A DNA stretch of 64,000 bases from Rhizopus sp. PT2906 (lineage: Eukaryota; Mucoromycota; Mucoromycetes; Mucorales; Rhizopodaceae). How positions within the stretch are numbered: position 1 is the first letter of the stretch; each line of letters starts with the position of its first letter. Positions 1 through 10,622 of this stretch are shown in pieces. The DNA lies in contig JAMYHX010000101.1 of the NCBI GenBank assembly GCA_025529335.1, positions 1 through 64,000 on the forward strand, written 5' to 3'. The position numbers and the translations under genes were made by a program. The notes under the pieces are model-generated. The model did not search any database. It was not told the origin of the DNA and was given only the letters and a program-made list of their open reading frames with translations.

Positions 1-665
1 ATGGAGGGTTTACACCTTGTAGTCTTCTGGCATGCAGTCTATGGTTCTAGTCATCTTGGGTTTGAAAGCTAGTGATAGTGTGGCCTTCTGGACTTGTGGA
101 AAGAAGAAAATGAAAAGTCTCTACTTGCTCTCTTAGCTTGGCTATCAAAAGAGAAATCTCTACTTATTCAAAGCTCTCGCTCTCTCTTTGGAAATCAAAC
201 TATTGCTTACTCTAATAAAAACTTTATTTTGTTACTCCCACACTTTGACTTTTTGTTCTTTAATTCTTAATAAAATATATTCACTGGACGCTCTTTTCTT
301 TGCTTCTGATAATCCAAAGAAACAACTGTTTAATGATTTCTTCATATGCATCATTATGAAGTAGTTTGAGGGGTAATAATCACTATATAACCTCACATTG
401 GTAGTTCTCATTAATGACATGTCATATTAATATCAGTCTGTGCTATAAACTGATCTCGGTTTTGCAATCTGGAAATTCCCAGCTCTGGAACTGTAACTCG
501 GTCACCTGATGTTATAAAACTTTGAGAGGATAGTAACAAAAAAGAAAAGGGTGTTTGATATCGTATTATGAGTTCTTTTAAACAGTAAACATTAATTTAT
601 TCCGACAATGAATATTTCCCCCTTTAAGCCGCTTTAAAGTTTTTTTTTTTTTCTTTCTTTCAAAT
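1..665. other. Intergenic / upstream region of RMT2
   Basis: I see no supported gene in this stretch. It is AT-rich with stops in all frames. The longest open frame, on the minus strand at 232-420, has no family resemblance and no splice-linked partner. The last 60 bases before the RMT2 start are pyrimidine-rich with a T run, as expected of a fungal core promoter or 5' leader. Confidence 0.5.
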
Positions 666-1839
666 ATGGATCAACAAGAAATAAAGAGACAAAACATTGA
701 AAACGATGCTTCTGAAGTAACAGAAAATGAAGTTACAGAAGAACAAATTGATTCTACTACATACACTGAAGAAGATATTAAGCTTGGAAATGAGTTGATT
801 ACTGCTGTCATTGCTAATGATCTCGTAAGGAGCCACTTTCTTTTTACTTATTTATGCTGATTGTATGTGACAATAAAAGGAAAAAGTCAAGTCACTTGTA
901 AACGATCAAGGTGCAGATCTATGCTTCAACGGAACCGACACTGGACGTACACCTCTACATTACGCTGCTGAACATGGCCACTTGGACGTTGTCAACTGGC
1001 TATTGTCCGAAAAACACCCTTATAACGTTGTTGACAGATCAGAAGTGACAGCAGGTGAGCTAGCACTCAAAAATGGACACAAGGCCATCTATGATCGCCT
1101 AGTAGAGGAAGGCGTTCGTTCAGAGCTTTTAATACGTGCATTAAAAAAGACGTTTGGCGATTATGACGAAGAAGATGTAGCAAGAGCCATAGCCAACAAG
1201 GCTTATCTTCAGCAAAAACTACACTATGACGATAATAAACTCTTGGATGAAAATAACGACGCTGTCATGATGGGCTGGGAAGGTCCACTGATGGTGGAAC
1301 ATGCCAAAGTGATGTGTCCCAAAGAAGGTTTGAATGTGCTCAACGTAGGCTTTGGATTGGGCTTGATTGATACCGAACTTCAGAAATATAAACCCAAGAA
1401 TCATTATATTATCGAAGCGCATCCTGATGTCTATGCTCATATGCTCAAATTAGGATGGGATAAGAAGCCGGGTGTGAAGATTCTGTTTGGTCGATGGCAA
1501 GATATGGTATCCAAGTTAGATATTGCCTTTGACGGTATCTTCTTTGATACTTATGGTGAATTTTATGAAGATCTCAGAGCCTTTCATGATTGTGTGCCAA
1601 ACATACTTCAACACGATGGCGTGTATACATGGTTTAACGGTCTTGGAGCCACAAATCAATTCTTTCACGACATTTACTGTGAAGTGTCTGAAATTGACTT
1701 GCGTGACTTTGGCTTAAGCACTGAATACATTGAAATGCCTATATCCACTTGGGCAGAACAAGGCGTTTGGGACGGCGTTAGACAAAAATATTGGGTCCTG
1801 GACACATACAAATTGCCCATTTGTAAATTTTTACAATAA
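666..1839 (+). CDS. RMT2: Protein-arginine N5-methyltransferase 2 (Rmt2 family)
   Basis: Two exons, 666-824 and 880-1839, with a 55-nt GTAAGG...AAAAG intron in phase 0, give 372 residues. The N-terminus is acidic. Exon 2 opens with an ankyrin-type repeat (GRTPLHYAAEHGHLDVVNWLL). The C-terminal two thirds is a SAM-dependent methyltransferase with the glycine-rich motif I (LNVLNVGFGLGLIDTEL) and the acidic motif IIEAHPDVYAHM. Ankyrin plus methyltransferase is the known architecture of Rmt2, which in yeast methylates the delta nitrogen of an arginine in ribosomal protein uL11. Substrate here is inferred from the family. The start is the first ATG after a T-rich leader and is followed by open frame. 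The gene converges on the ribosomal protein uL15 gene 138 bp away, a suggestive but unproven translation theme. Confidence 0.93.
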
Positions 1840-1977
1840 AAACACAAACTATAGAGACATTACCATAGAAACAGAGTTGCTGCAGTAACAGGATCGCTTT
1901 TTTGAGAGCGCATGTGTATGCGTGTATGTGTAGTCCATAGAGTCAATATGATATACAATAAATGTTTATTAAACACT

Positions 1978-2812
1978 TTAAGCAATGAGTTCGACAACAC
2001 CGCCAGCTTCCTTGATCTTCTTTTCAGCGAGGGCAGAAACATAACGAGTGCGGACAATGACAGGTTGGCTGATGGTACCCTTGGCCAAAACCTTGGCATA
2101 ACCCTATTATTATTGACATGAGTATATGTATATCTAATATGATTATACAAATCTTACATGTTGAAGAGTATCAATGACAGGAACCTTTTCAGTGTTCTTG
2201 TACTTTTCACGAACACTTTCACCAGCAAGAGTCCAGATTTTGTCAAGGTTGATGACAGGACGCCAGAGAGGGTTCTTCTTCAAGTGGAAGTGACGCATAC
2301 CGACCTTACCAAAGTAACCAGGGTGGTACTTGTCCATGTTGGTACGGTGATGGTGTTGACCACCAGCAAGACCACGACCACCAGGATGCTTTCTGTGCTT
2401 GCCAACACGACCGTGACCGGCTGAGACGTGTCCACGCTTCTTTCTGTTATGGTGAAGTCTGGTAGGCTATAAAGATCTTTAGTTCAGTCTGAATGATCCA
2501 TTGACACATAAAAACGAAGGAAAGAGAGAATGGAGAAGACTATTGCTATCGTTGTATCTTTACTCCTTTCTTGTCTAATGCTTGTTTATTGTCCAATTGA
2601 AATCATCTTGCTGTATTTATTAAACATGTGCATAAATGAGTGTTGACTCTCTGTTTGTATCTATCGCTTCTTCCCTTCCTCTTTAAACATCCATCCATCC
2701 ATCCATCAATTCATTCATCCATCCATCTTTATACTTATATCTTCTCTCACTCTTTCTCTTCACTTCATTTCTACTTTAATGTGTCCATTGAACTTATTTT
2801 TTTACTTACCAT
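1978..2812 (-). CDS. RPL28: 60S ribosomal protein uL15 (L27a/L28)
   Basis: Three exons on the minus strand: 2810-2812 (the ATG alone), 2158-2466 and 1978-2103. They encode 145 residues, slightly under the usual 148-149. Exon 1 is only the start codon, followed directly by a GTAAG donor and a 343-nt intron. The protein starts M-PTRLHHNRKKRGHVSAGHG and carries the uL15 signature GRGLAGGQHHHRTN and the tail GVVELIA. It is a structural protein of the large subunit near the exit tunnel. The second intron (2104-2157) is a normal 54-nt one. A long first intron just behind the ATG is common in fungal ribosomal protein genes and often boosts expression, which is inference here. That intron carries an imperfect CATC repeat near 2691-2727. 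Confidence 0.94.
2691..2727. repeat. CATC-type tetranucleotide repeat inside the uL15 first intron
   Basis: About nine imperfect copies of a CATC/ATTC tetranucleotide lie inside the long first intron of the ribosomal protein gene. Visible directly. No function is evident. Confidence 0.75.
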
Positions 2813-3731
2813 TTCGGTTTTCTAAAAGAGAAGGGAGGGTTTATCCAGTTGAGGATTGTAATTGCCTATAGTGCTACCGCTTGACTTTTTATTGGACAGC
2901 CCGAGATTTAAAGACAGACGCTAAACTGAGCAGAGAAATGGGATGATGGAGAAATGGCTCACACCTAGCGTATAGTCTTTTGAACTGTACAGTTACATTT
3001 GTACTGTACTGTCGAGGATTAAACTAGTTAAGCGAAGCATAGTTGTTTCTTTTACTTTTGTTCACTCCTCTGTCAATAAATGATAATAAAAGGTCTTTCA
3101 ACTTATATTTTTCTAAGTCATGTTATGATGAGAGGAATATCACAAGCTTGGCTTTTAGAACTGTCTTCTTTACACTGAAAATACTTCAGCATATACCATC
3201 TTAACACTCTTTTCTACACGTCAAATGTTAAAGAGCTGTATTGGTGTATGTCAAAAAAATAAAGCTCATCTTTTCCAGAGAATAGTGTATCAATCAAGAG
3301 AAAGACTAGCAGTAAGTAATCAGAAGTGACATTGAGTTTTATTATAAAAATGAATTACATCTGATAACAATTGTGTATGTCTTTATTTTATCCGTAACTC
3401 CAAAGAGCTCCTCTCCGACATACGACTAAACCATTTACCCATGACGTACAAGCCTCCATTTACTTTTTATTATAAACAAAAGCAATGTCAAGATGAGAGA
3501 CGCAAATGATAATGGTGAGATACACCAACGAATAACAATAACAACAGAGAGAGAGTATTACCTAGTAGTGTCTTCGTCTACGTGCAAAAAATGATGACAG
3601 AAACATTTTTTTTATTTGTTGGCCCTGGAAAGACAGCAGCATCACATACCCCCGCCTAATAATTGAAACTAAATTTTTTTTTATTTTTTTCGATTTTGTC
3701 CCTCCTTCTTCCCACTATTTACCAAAACATC
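2813..3731. promoter_or_regulatory. Shared divergent promoter region between uL15 and IDH2
   Basis: This 0.9-kb gap separates two divergently transcribed genes and must hold both promoters. T-rich tracts precede each start. A tandem GTACTGTACTGT stretch lies near 3001-3012. I see no coding sequence, and no individual regulatory site can be supported from sequence alone. Confidence 0.5.
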
Positions 3732-5302
3732 ATGTTTTTATCTCGCACTTCTTCTGCTGCACTCAAGGCTAGCGCTTGGTCTTCTGTTAGAGTAAGAGTA
3801 TATAAAGAATAAAAAGAAAAGAGGTTAATAAATAAAATTAGGCCAACTCTATTCGTGCTATCACTACCGCTACTCCCAGTATTACACAAGCCTTTACTGC
3901 TCAAAAGAATGCCAATGTAATAATAATAATAATAATAATAATAATGATATAATATCATAAATGACACACACAGTTATTAATACAATATGCGCAATACAAT
4001 ATAGGGTAATTACGTTGTCACTTTGATTCCTGGTGATGGCATTGGTCCCGAGATCTCACGTTCAGTTAAGGAAATCTTTGCTGCAGCCAAGACACCTATC
4101 GAATGGGAAGAAGTTGATGTCACTCCTGTCCTCAAGGATGGCAAGACTGCTATCCCCGACGAGGCCATTGCCAGTGTTCGTCGTAACACTGTTGCTCTCA
4201 AGGGTCCTTTGGCTACACCCATCGGTAAGGGTCACGTCTCACTCAACTTGACCCTCCGTCGTACCTTCAACTTGTATGCCAACGTTCGTCCTTGCCGTTC
4301 TGTTGCTGGATACAAGACACCTTATGAAAACGTAGACACTGTTCTTATCCGTGAAAACACAGAAGGTGAATACTCTGGTATTGAACATGAAGTAAAGTAT
4401 TATACAAAAGAAGGGAGAGCACAAAATTGACCTACATTTGTTATTATAGGTTGTTGATGGTGTTGTCCAATCCATCAAGTTGATTACTCGTGAAGCTTCC
4501 GAACGTGTTGCTCGTTATGCTTTCACTTATGCCGAATCCGTTGGTCGTAACCGTGTCACAGCTGTTCACAAGGCCAATATCATGTAAGATTATAAACAAA
4601 AAAAAAAAGGACGCAGAAAATGTGACGACCTGTTGTGATTTTTAGGAAATTGGCTGATGGTCTCTTCTTGGAAGTTTGTAAGCAAGTATCAAAGGAATTC
4701 CCCAACATCAAGTTTGACGATGTCCTCTTGGACCGTGCTTGTCTTCACGTAAGCAGAACCAAAAAAAAAGTCATGCAAACAAGTATATTCATTTATACTA
4801 GATTACCTCTGATCCTTCCATCTATGCTGACACTGTCATGGTCATGCCCAACTTGTATGGTGATATCTTGTCTGACATGAGTGCTGGTTTGATCGGTGGT
4901 CTTGGTTTGACTCCTTCAGGTAACATTGGTCGTGACGCTTCCATCTTTGAAGCTGTCCACGGTACTGCTCCTGATATTGCTGTAAGTTCATTCGAAATTT
5001 ACATTACATACATGTCTGACCGTGACTGTTATAGGGTCAAGATAAGGCCAACCCTACTGCTTTATTATTATCCGGTATTATGATGTTGAAACACATGCGT
5101 TTATATGATCAAGCCTCCAACATTGAACAAGCCGTTTTCAAGACCCTTGCTGAAGGTAAATCCTTGACTGCTGACTTGGGAGGTCGTGCATCCAACAGCG
5201 AATACACCAAGTCTGTTATTGGCGTAAGTTATATTTATAAGAAAGTGTTCATCATGATGACTGATATTCCCTTGTTTTATATAGAACTTGAAATTCGATT
5301 AA
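3732..5302 (+). CDS. IDH2: NAD+-isocitrate dehydrogenase subunit 2, mitochondrial
   Basis: Eight exons: 3732-3791, 3842-3916, 4005-4391, 4450-4583, 4646-4748, 4802-4981, 5035-5223, 5285-5302. Together they encode 381 residues. All introns are GT-AG and 50-88 nt long. Residues 1-45 are rich in Ser, Arg and Ala, like a mitochondrial presequence. The mature part shows the isopropylmalate/isocitrate dehydrogenase fold: GDGIGPEI, LKGPLATPIGKGHVSLN, the phosphorylation-loop-like RENTEGEYSGIEH, NLYGDILSD and GTAPDIAGQDKANP. The combination matches yeast Idh2, the catalytic subunit of the octameric TCA enzyme, better than Idh1. The intron at 3917 contains an AAT trinucleotide run. The last exon adds only five codons. 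Confidence 0.94.
3917..3945. repeat. TAA/AAT trinucleotide run in an IDH2 intron
   Basis: The second IDH2 intron starts GTAATAATAAT and continues as roughly nine perfect trinucleotide units, so the microsatellite includes the splice donor. Length variation would change intron size but not coding sequence. Confidence 0.8.
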
Positions 5303-5422
5303 GTAATTTATATAAAATATTAAACCTTTTTGTACACTATTTTAAACATCATACGCAGCTTTGTTCCTTAAAAAATAATGAGCAATGTGTAGTTCAAGAT
5401 CTACTACTGAGTTTATTTGTTT

Positions 5423-6341
5423 TTAAAGCTTTGATTGTAACTTGTAGCCTTGCATTGGTCTATTACCCTTAAAATATAACCGATGTCCCTCGCCTGGAAA
5501 CTCTAAGTATCCTAGATAATCCTTCAAATCACTTGGTCGTGGCTTTGGTAAGATTGGAATAAGCTCTTGGCTTGTACGGAAGATACCATATCCGACCTTG
5601 TCCAAATCCTTAAAGTCTTTGCATTTGGACATGACATAGAGTGAATACCATTGAGGAGGCATCAAGATGATTTCCTTCTTTTCGAATTTCTCCAATGCTT
5701 CTTCGGGCTTGAGCCAGTCGAATAACAGTGTTTCTGTGCCATCTGCCACGATGCTATTCAAATAGGCATCTTGTTCTCTTTTAGTATCATATTGCTTCAA
5801 TATGGATAAAAAGAATATCGTATTGTATCTCTTCTTTTCTTGTTCTGGCGTGATCCAATTTGCAAATGGAATCAGCTTGTCTATGGCAGGTGATACTTTA
5901 TACTTTTCACACATGGATCGAAATTGGCTGGCATCTTGATGTATCTTGTGTCGCCAATGTTGACTATCGGAAATAGTTATGCTTGGTTCCGACATGAATA
6001 ATCCTGATTCTTCAAATGTTTCTCGGATAGCGCATATTTTTTCGGTTGAATATTTTCTATTTCATACTGTCAATTCCTTCCTTTATTATCTTTTTCTCTC
6101 TTACTCGGTCTGTGGCCATTCACCATCTGCCTTATCAACAACACCACCAGGATAGACATGGGCATGAATAAAGCTGCTTTTTGCATTTCTATATTGTATG
6201 TTTAGTTATGACGTATTAATCAATTCCTGACGATTACCTCTTGACCATCAAAATACGGTAATTGCAACCGAGATTATTATGCTTTAATAATTCTTTTGGA
6301 AGGGGTGCAGCTATGATCAAACTAGCAGAAGATCGAATCAT
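5423..6341 (-). CDS. Nudix hydrolase, NUDT19 (RP2p)-like
   Basis: Three minus-strand exons, 6238-6341, 6105-6188 and 5423-6056, encode 273 residues. The N-terminal Nudix fold begins at MIRSSASLIIAAP. The Nudix signature runs from YPGGVVDKAD through the catalytic helix AIRETFEESGL, where the REx2EE core binds the metal. The spacing between glycine and helix is long, as in the NUDT19 group. The rest resembles the NUDT19 C-terminus: LIPFANWITP, a bulky FF segment and WLKPEEAL. NUDT19 enzymes hydrolyse CoA or acyl-CoA in peroxisomes. I see no classic C-terminal SKL (the end is LQSKL, with the tripeptide SKL displaced by nothing), so the terminal SKL actually fits PTS1 well. Substrate is inferred. 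Tail to tail with IDH2, 120 bp apart. Confidence 0.85.
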
Positions 6342-6999
6342 TGTTTAAGAGAGAGAGAGAGAGAGAAAAAAAAAAAAAAAAGGAAAACAAAGAATCAAAA
6401 ACTCACACGGGTTAATAATTTTATTTCACAGAAATCAGGCACACACGTATATCGCTCTTTTAATAAAAGTTTTCATTATCCAATATCCTCATAAAGAGTG
6501 AGGGATATACTATACAGTGAAGGTATTTTGACGAACTTTTGGCTGGGTCACAAATCTGTCACCCAGCGTAATTGTGACAGCCTGTGGCTCAAATAAAATA
6601 CCACTTCTCCATCGAAAATTGAAAATAGAATGCTTGCTTAAGAGTTCTGATCCTATTTACTACACAAAGGTTCTAGTGCACTTGTTATGATTACTAATTT
6701 AAAAGAAAGAACATTATATCATTACTAGAGATAAACGCTTGGCATACTTGTAAAGTCTTTGTCTTTAAATAACTGTTTGCTGAGATTAACACTTCTTGAG
6801 TACTATCCGCTTCGGTTCCTGAATATTACCATATATAAGGATGCTGATTGTCTTAGCCGATTCTTTCTTCTTCTTCGTCTTGTTTTTAACAAATAGATAA
6901 GCAGAAACTCTTCAATTGATCTTTGGTTTTACTTGCTTTATTATTAATCAAATAACACCACAATATCTCTGCAACCTTTCCATTGTAACTAATCAACAA
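6342..6999. other. Intergenic stretch with GA run and left-flank repeat motifs
   Basis: No gene is visible. A (GA)n run followed by poly-A lies at 6349-6381, just upstream of the Nudix gene. At 6536-6591 there is a cluster of short repeated words (TTTTGGCTGG, CACAAATCTGTCAC, TAATTGTGAC). Similar words recur on the far side of the decayed element at 9531-9590. Confidence 0.5.
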
Positions 7000-9213
7000 A
7001 CATCATTATATACAACCGACAATCTTCATCCTCTAGCCTTACCTATCAAAGGGCGATAAATGCTACAAAAGAAGACGAAATCCTTGAACTCACTCTGCTA
7101 GGACTTGAGAACGAACGATCTAGAAGCACTACATTGGCGTACAAAAAGAAGCAGGAGATCTTTATGGTACATGTCACATATAGATGTATAATATGTGTGC
7201 ACTTACATCTCTTATTTCAATAGAACCTTTGCATAGAAAATCGCTATGAAGATGGCTGTATTGTGATTGAAGCGAAGTTATTGCGTTTTCTTGATGAAGT
7301 CGTTGTACCTAGAGGCAGTTTAAAGAAGGGTTGAAAGGATGATAGTTCCGTACATGAACTTAAAATGGAAACTATTCAACAATACATCAAGGCGATAGTT
7401 AACCTTCATGCAATTCAGTTTTCCAGAAATATGACCAGGGAAACTAGCGTCCGTGGTGCTGCTCTGCGTACATGGTTGAAGAATAGACGACACAGTAAAC
7501 GACTGCGAAAACGTGAGAGCTACGAGGATCACGCTCGTCACACTGCACAGGACGGTTACATCCCTGAAGAACTTGTCAAGCTATCAATCTTCTATTTCAA
7601 AGAAGGACATGAGAAGCCGTTCAGGGACTGAATGTTCTTTCTGATGCAGCATATGATGCTGTTACGTGGCAAGAGCACTAGGGATATGGAATCATGTGAC
7701 CTTTTCCCTTTAGGTTTCAAGGACGACGGGTTCTCTGAATTCCCCGTGCTGGTTCTACGTCTGGATCATGGCAAAGCACTCAAGGAACGCATAAAGTATG
7801 CTGGCACCATTCGAGATCGTGACCACCGCATGTGTGCTTTTGGCGCGTTAGCTCTGTACTTTTTTTACAGGTGAGCTGATTGAATGTCGACAATATCGTT
7901 ATATTCAACAAATTAATTTCTAGATGGCATATAACAAACGAAGGCTTTCCTTGTTTTAATACAAACATGGACTGATTTAACTTGAAAATTTTCAAAGGAG
8001 TAGACTATAACAAGTCCTTGACCTACACAGCACATTACGCAGCAACCATCTGTGCTTTCGATGTGTGTTCCGTTAGTATAAGTAAGAAAACCCATATGGG
8101 CCGTGGTAGTGAAGCTTAGCATGCTGAAATAGACGGAGCAACAGAGGTTCAACTGCGTCGGCACGGCCGTTGGAATATGCAGGGCATGAAAAGTTGCTAC
8201 TTGATGTCGCTGCCTCGCTCATTAATTCGAATTATTAATGGCTTCTCCAGCAACAAAGGCGATTACTGGCTCGCAAGAAGTAATATTTGCCCACCAGAAA
8301 GTCTTCAAAGGAAGGTGCTCCCTCAAGCGGACGAGTGGCTGGAGCGTGTGTGGTCCCGCAGTTACGAATGCTCAATTTGCGCTGAGGCGCTCCTATCACT
8401 ACTTATAACTATGCGAAGAATCATTTTGCAAGATGCTGTAATGTTTCGTGTGGATTATCTTGAAACCCATTCTTCAACAATGTTCTCTTCAACAATCCAG
8501 AATTATTGACATTCGAAGCGAACCTCCTGTCTACTGTACAAGCCGCAAAAGAACCAGCCGATAACCAAGTACGCAGGGCTCTACCTTTGGCTAGTGATCA
8601 CTTGCAAATGTTGAGTGCAAAGATGGACGCAAATCAGCGTATACAGCCCAGCCTTATCAGCAATAACAGCCATGGCCCAACTGACGCTACTGTGGGAATC
8701 AAAGATGACATCCTTGGACTTAGACAAGACATGCAAATGTTGAGGCAGACATCCTCATTGTTTACTAATGGAACCTAAGTAGCACCACAACAACAGCAGC
8801 AACAACAACAGTCACCATCACCAACGCCCCGTCCAGCTCTAATACAGCGTCTTCACCAGTATCAGCTCGATAGGAATATTAGCACTGTTGTAGATCTCTG
8901 GAGAGAATGACCTGAAGGCTTACGACAGGATTCACCTTCAGTGATGGAGCTTGATAGTCAATTTGGAGCTACGTGGAGATCATGTCCAAAAGGTTAGTTA
9001 AATAAAATATTCTTTGTAATGACATATATGTAATAACTTTGCTTAGAGCGCCAATTTTACTCCAGACATTTGACTATCATACATGAAATCCACCGCATTT
9101 CTCAGAAGAGTTCCGTAACGATTTCCGAGGCAGTACAGATGTTAGAAGGAAAGCGACAACAAAGTAGATGGTCGCTTAGTAGATTGACGAAAGAACTGCG
9201 CAAACAACAATAA
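7000..9213 (+). pseudogene. Decayed Ndc10-like / GCR1_C protein (Crypton-type element relic)
   Basis: A conserved frame can be followed from about 7000 to the stop at 9211-9213, across introns 7167-7223, 7871-7923 and 8993-9046. The N-terminal part resembles the Ndc10/Cbf2 tyrosine-recombinase-like fold (AYKKKQEIFM, IQQYIKAIVNLHAIQFSRNM, EFPVLVLRLDHGKA). A recombinase-like stretch follows (THMGRG, LRRHGRWN, CYLMSLPRS). After a Q run, the C-terminus resembles the GCR1_C DNA-binding domain (YQLDRNISTVVDLW, ELDSQFGATWR). In-frame stops sit at 7332, 7629, 7973, 8117, 8776 and 8908, plus a frameshift around 8460-8500. Several are TGA at Trp-like positions. This makes it a non-functional copy. Domain names come from remembered family patterns; a profile search would settle them. 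Confidence 0.75.
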
Positions 9214-9646
9214 AAGTCATAATGTTATCATTATCTTTTTTGATATATATCGTATTTTTTTCTTTATTATGAGTGTTAATTAAAGTGTTACTTAGCGAAG
9301 TAAACAGGGATCGTTTTATACAGCTAAAATAGTCAAGGCAGGTGAAGCCTTCTAAGCTGCATTACTGAGCGTCCAAATATGGTTATCATATTCACATTCA
9401 GATGTAAGGTAAATGGTCTTTTGAAGCCAGACGTGACTCAGACTATATAATACCATTGTATTTTAAACGCTCACAGGCTAACCAGCTGATGATACCAAGC
9501 GTTCGTTTAAATTTTGCTGTTACTCAGCTTGTGGCAGAGCCAAAATTTTGGCTGGTAATTGTGACTTTTGTCACAGAAATCTGTGACTTCGACCAATGAT
9601 ACAGCACGATAGGATCCTACCAAGTATAATGTGCTCCTGCTGAATC
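9214..9646. other. Downstream flank of the Ndc10/GCR1_C relic, with palindromic words
   Basis: No gene is visible. The segment holds the 16-bp perfect palindrome AGCCAAAATTTTGGCT at 9538-9553 and the inverted repeat TCACAGAAATCTGTGA at 9571-9586. Close variants of these words occur at 6536-6591 on the other side of the relic. Confidence 0.6.
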
Positions 9647-10622
9647 ATGCAATCGATCCATGTTCAAAAAGCTGCATCGGCTATAAAAAATAAGGCAACC
9701 GTACCAGATCCTAAAAAGGTTGATTTAAAATTTGATTACAGTCCAAGTCAAGATGGCATTGATCATAATTTGCTAATCTTACTGCACGGTTTAGGTAATG
9801 CTGCTTTTTTTTTATGTTGTAAAGAATAACATGTTGTAGGTGATTCAAAGACGCCATTCACAAGACTTGGACAACAACTTAAACTACCACAAACCGCGAT
9901 TATATCAATTCAAGGACCTGAGGAGGTGCCCTATCTTGACGGCTGCTTTCAGTGGTTTCCTAGCTTTAACCTGCTCACAGGTGAATGTAAGAATAGTAGG
10001 CATATATGACAGAAAACATTCATTTACATGTACAATGCATGTAGTGCTGCCTCCAGGACATCCCGAAAGAATGAAAGGTTTACTGAATACAAGAAGCAAG
10101 ATAAATAAGCTCTTGGAGCATCTTGTCAATGACTGTAATTGGAATCCGCCCAATATATTCCTGTTTGGATTCTCTCAGGGTGGAACGGTGGCATTAGATA
10201 CAGCACTCTTTGGTAAAGTGCGCAACTTGGGAGGCATTATCAGCATCAGTGGGTACTTGCTTGAGGAACAAAGCACAGACAGCAGAATAGATGGAGGATA
10301 TCCTGGATATATCCTTATCACTCAAGGTGAAAGGGATGAAACAATGAATAAGCCTATAGCAGAGACAAAGGTAAGCATCCCTGAATACTATTGCATTATT
10401 TTTTTTTAAAAAAAACAACAACATTTGTTATAGTTTAAACAAATAAAGAAGCTTTGTTCATCATCAGCTGAAGTCTCTCAAGCATTTATCCCAAACAAGG
10501 GCCATACGATGCCTAGTACAGAACAAGAATGGAGACTGATTCACACTTTCTTTGGAAAAAACATGCCAAGAAGAAATATTGAATTAGAAAATATGTCTGG
10601 TGTTTATTTGGTCAATCAATAG
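9647..10622 (+). CDS. Alpha/beta hydrolase, phospholipase/carboxylesterase (acyl-protein thioesterase-like)
   Basis: Four exons, 9647-9794, 9840-9986, 10045-10370 and 10434-10622, encode 269 residues. The fold is that of the LYPLA/phospholipase-carboxylesterase family. The oxyanion strand is LLILLHGLGDSKTPF. The nucleophile elbow is FGFSQGG. The acid lies in TQGERDE and the histidine in NKGHTMP, giving a complete Ser-Asp-His triad. Such enzymes remove palmitate from proteins or act on short esters, usually in the cytosol. No signal peptide is apparent. About 20 residues of extra sequence follow the last helix. Its stop codon overlaps the end of the oppositely oriented prenylcysteine oxidase gene by 7 nt. 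Exact substrate is unknown. Confidence 0.86.

Noticed and set aside
232..420. Minus-strand open frame near the window start
   Set aside because: Low-complexity composition, no homology, no splice partners and no supporting context.
2158..2424. Plus-strand open frame opposite uL15
   Set aside because: It is a shadow of the highly codon-biased ribosomal protein exon on the other strand.
2691..2727. Short regular repeats that might suggest a CRISPR-like array
   Set aside because: They are simple tetranucleotide repeats without spacers, in a eukaryotic intron.
2467..2809. Possible snoRNA inside the long first intron of uL15
   Set aside because: I found a D-box-like word but no proper C box (RUGAUGA) at a suitable distance on the transcribed strand.
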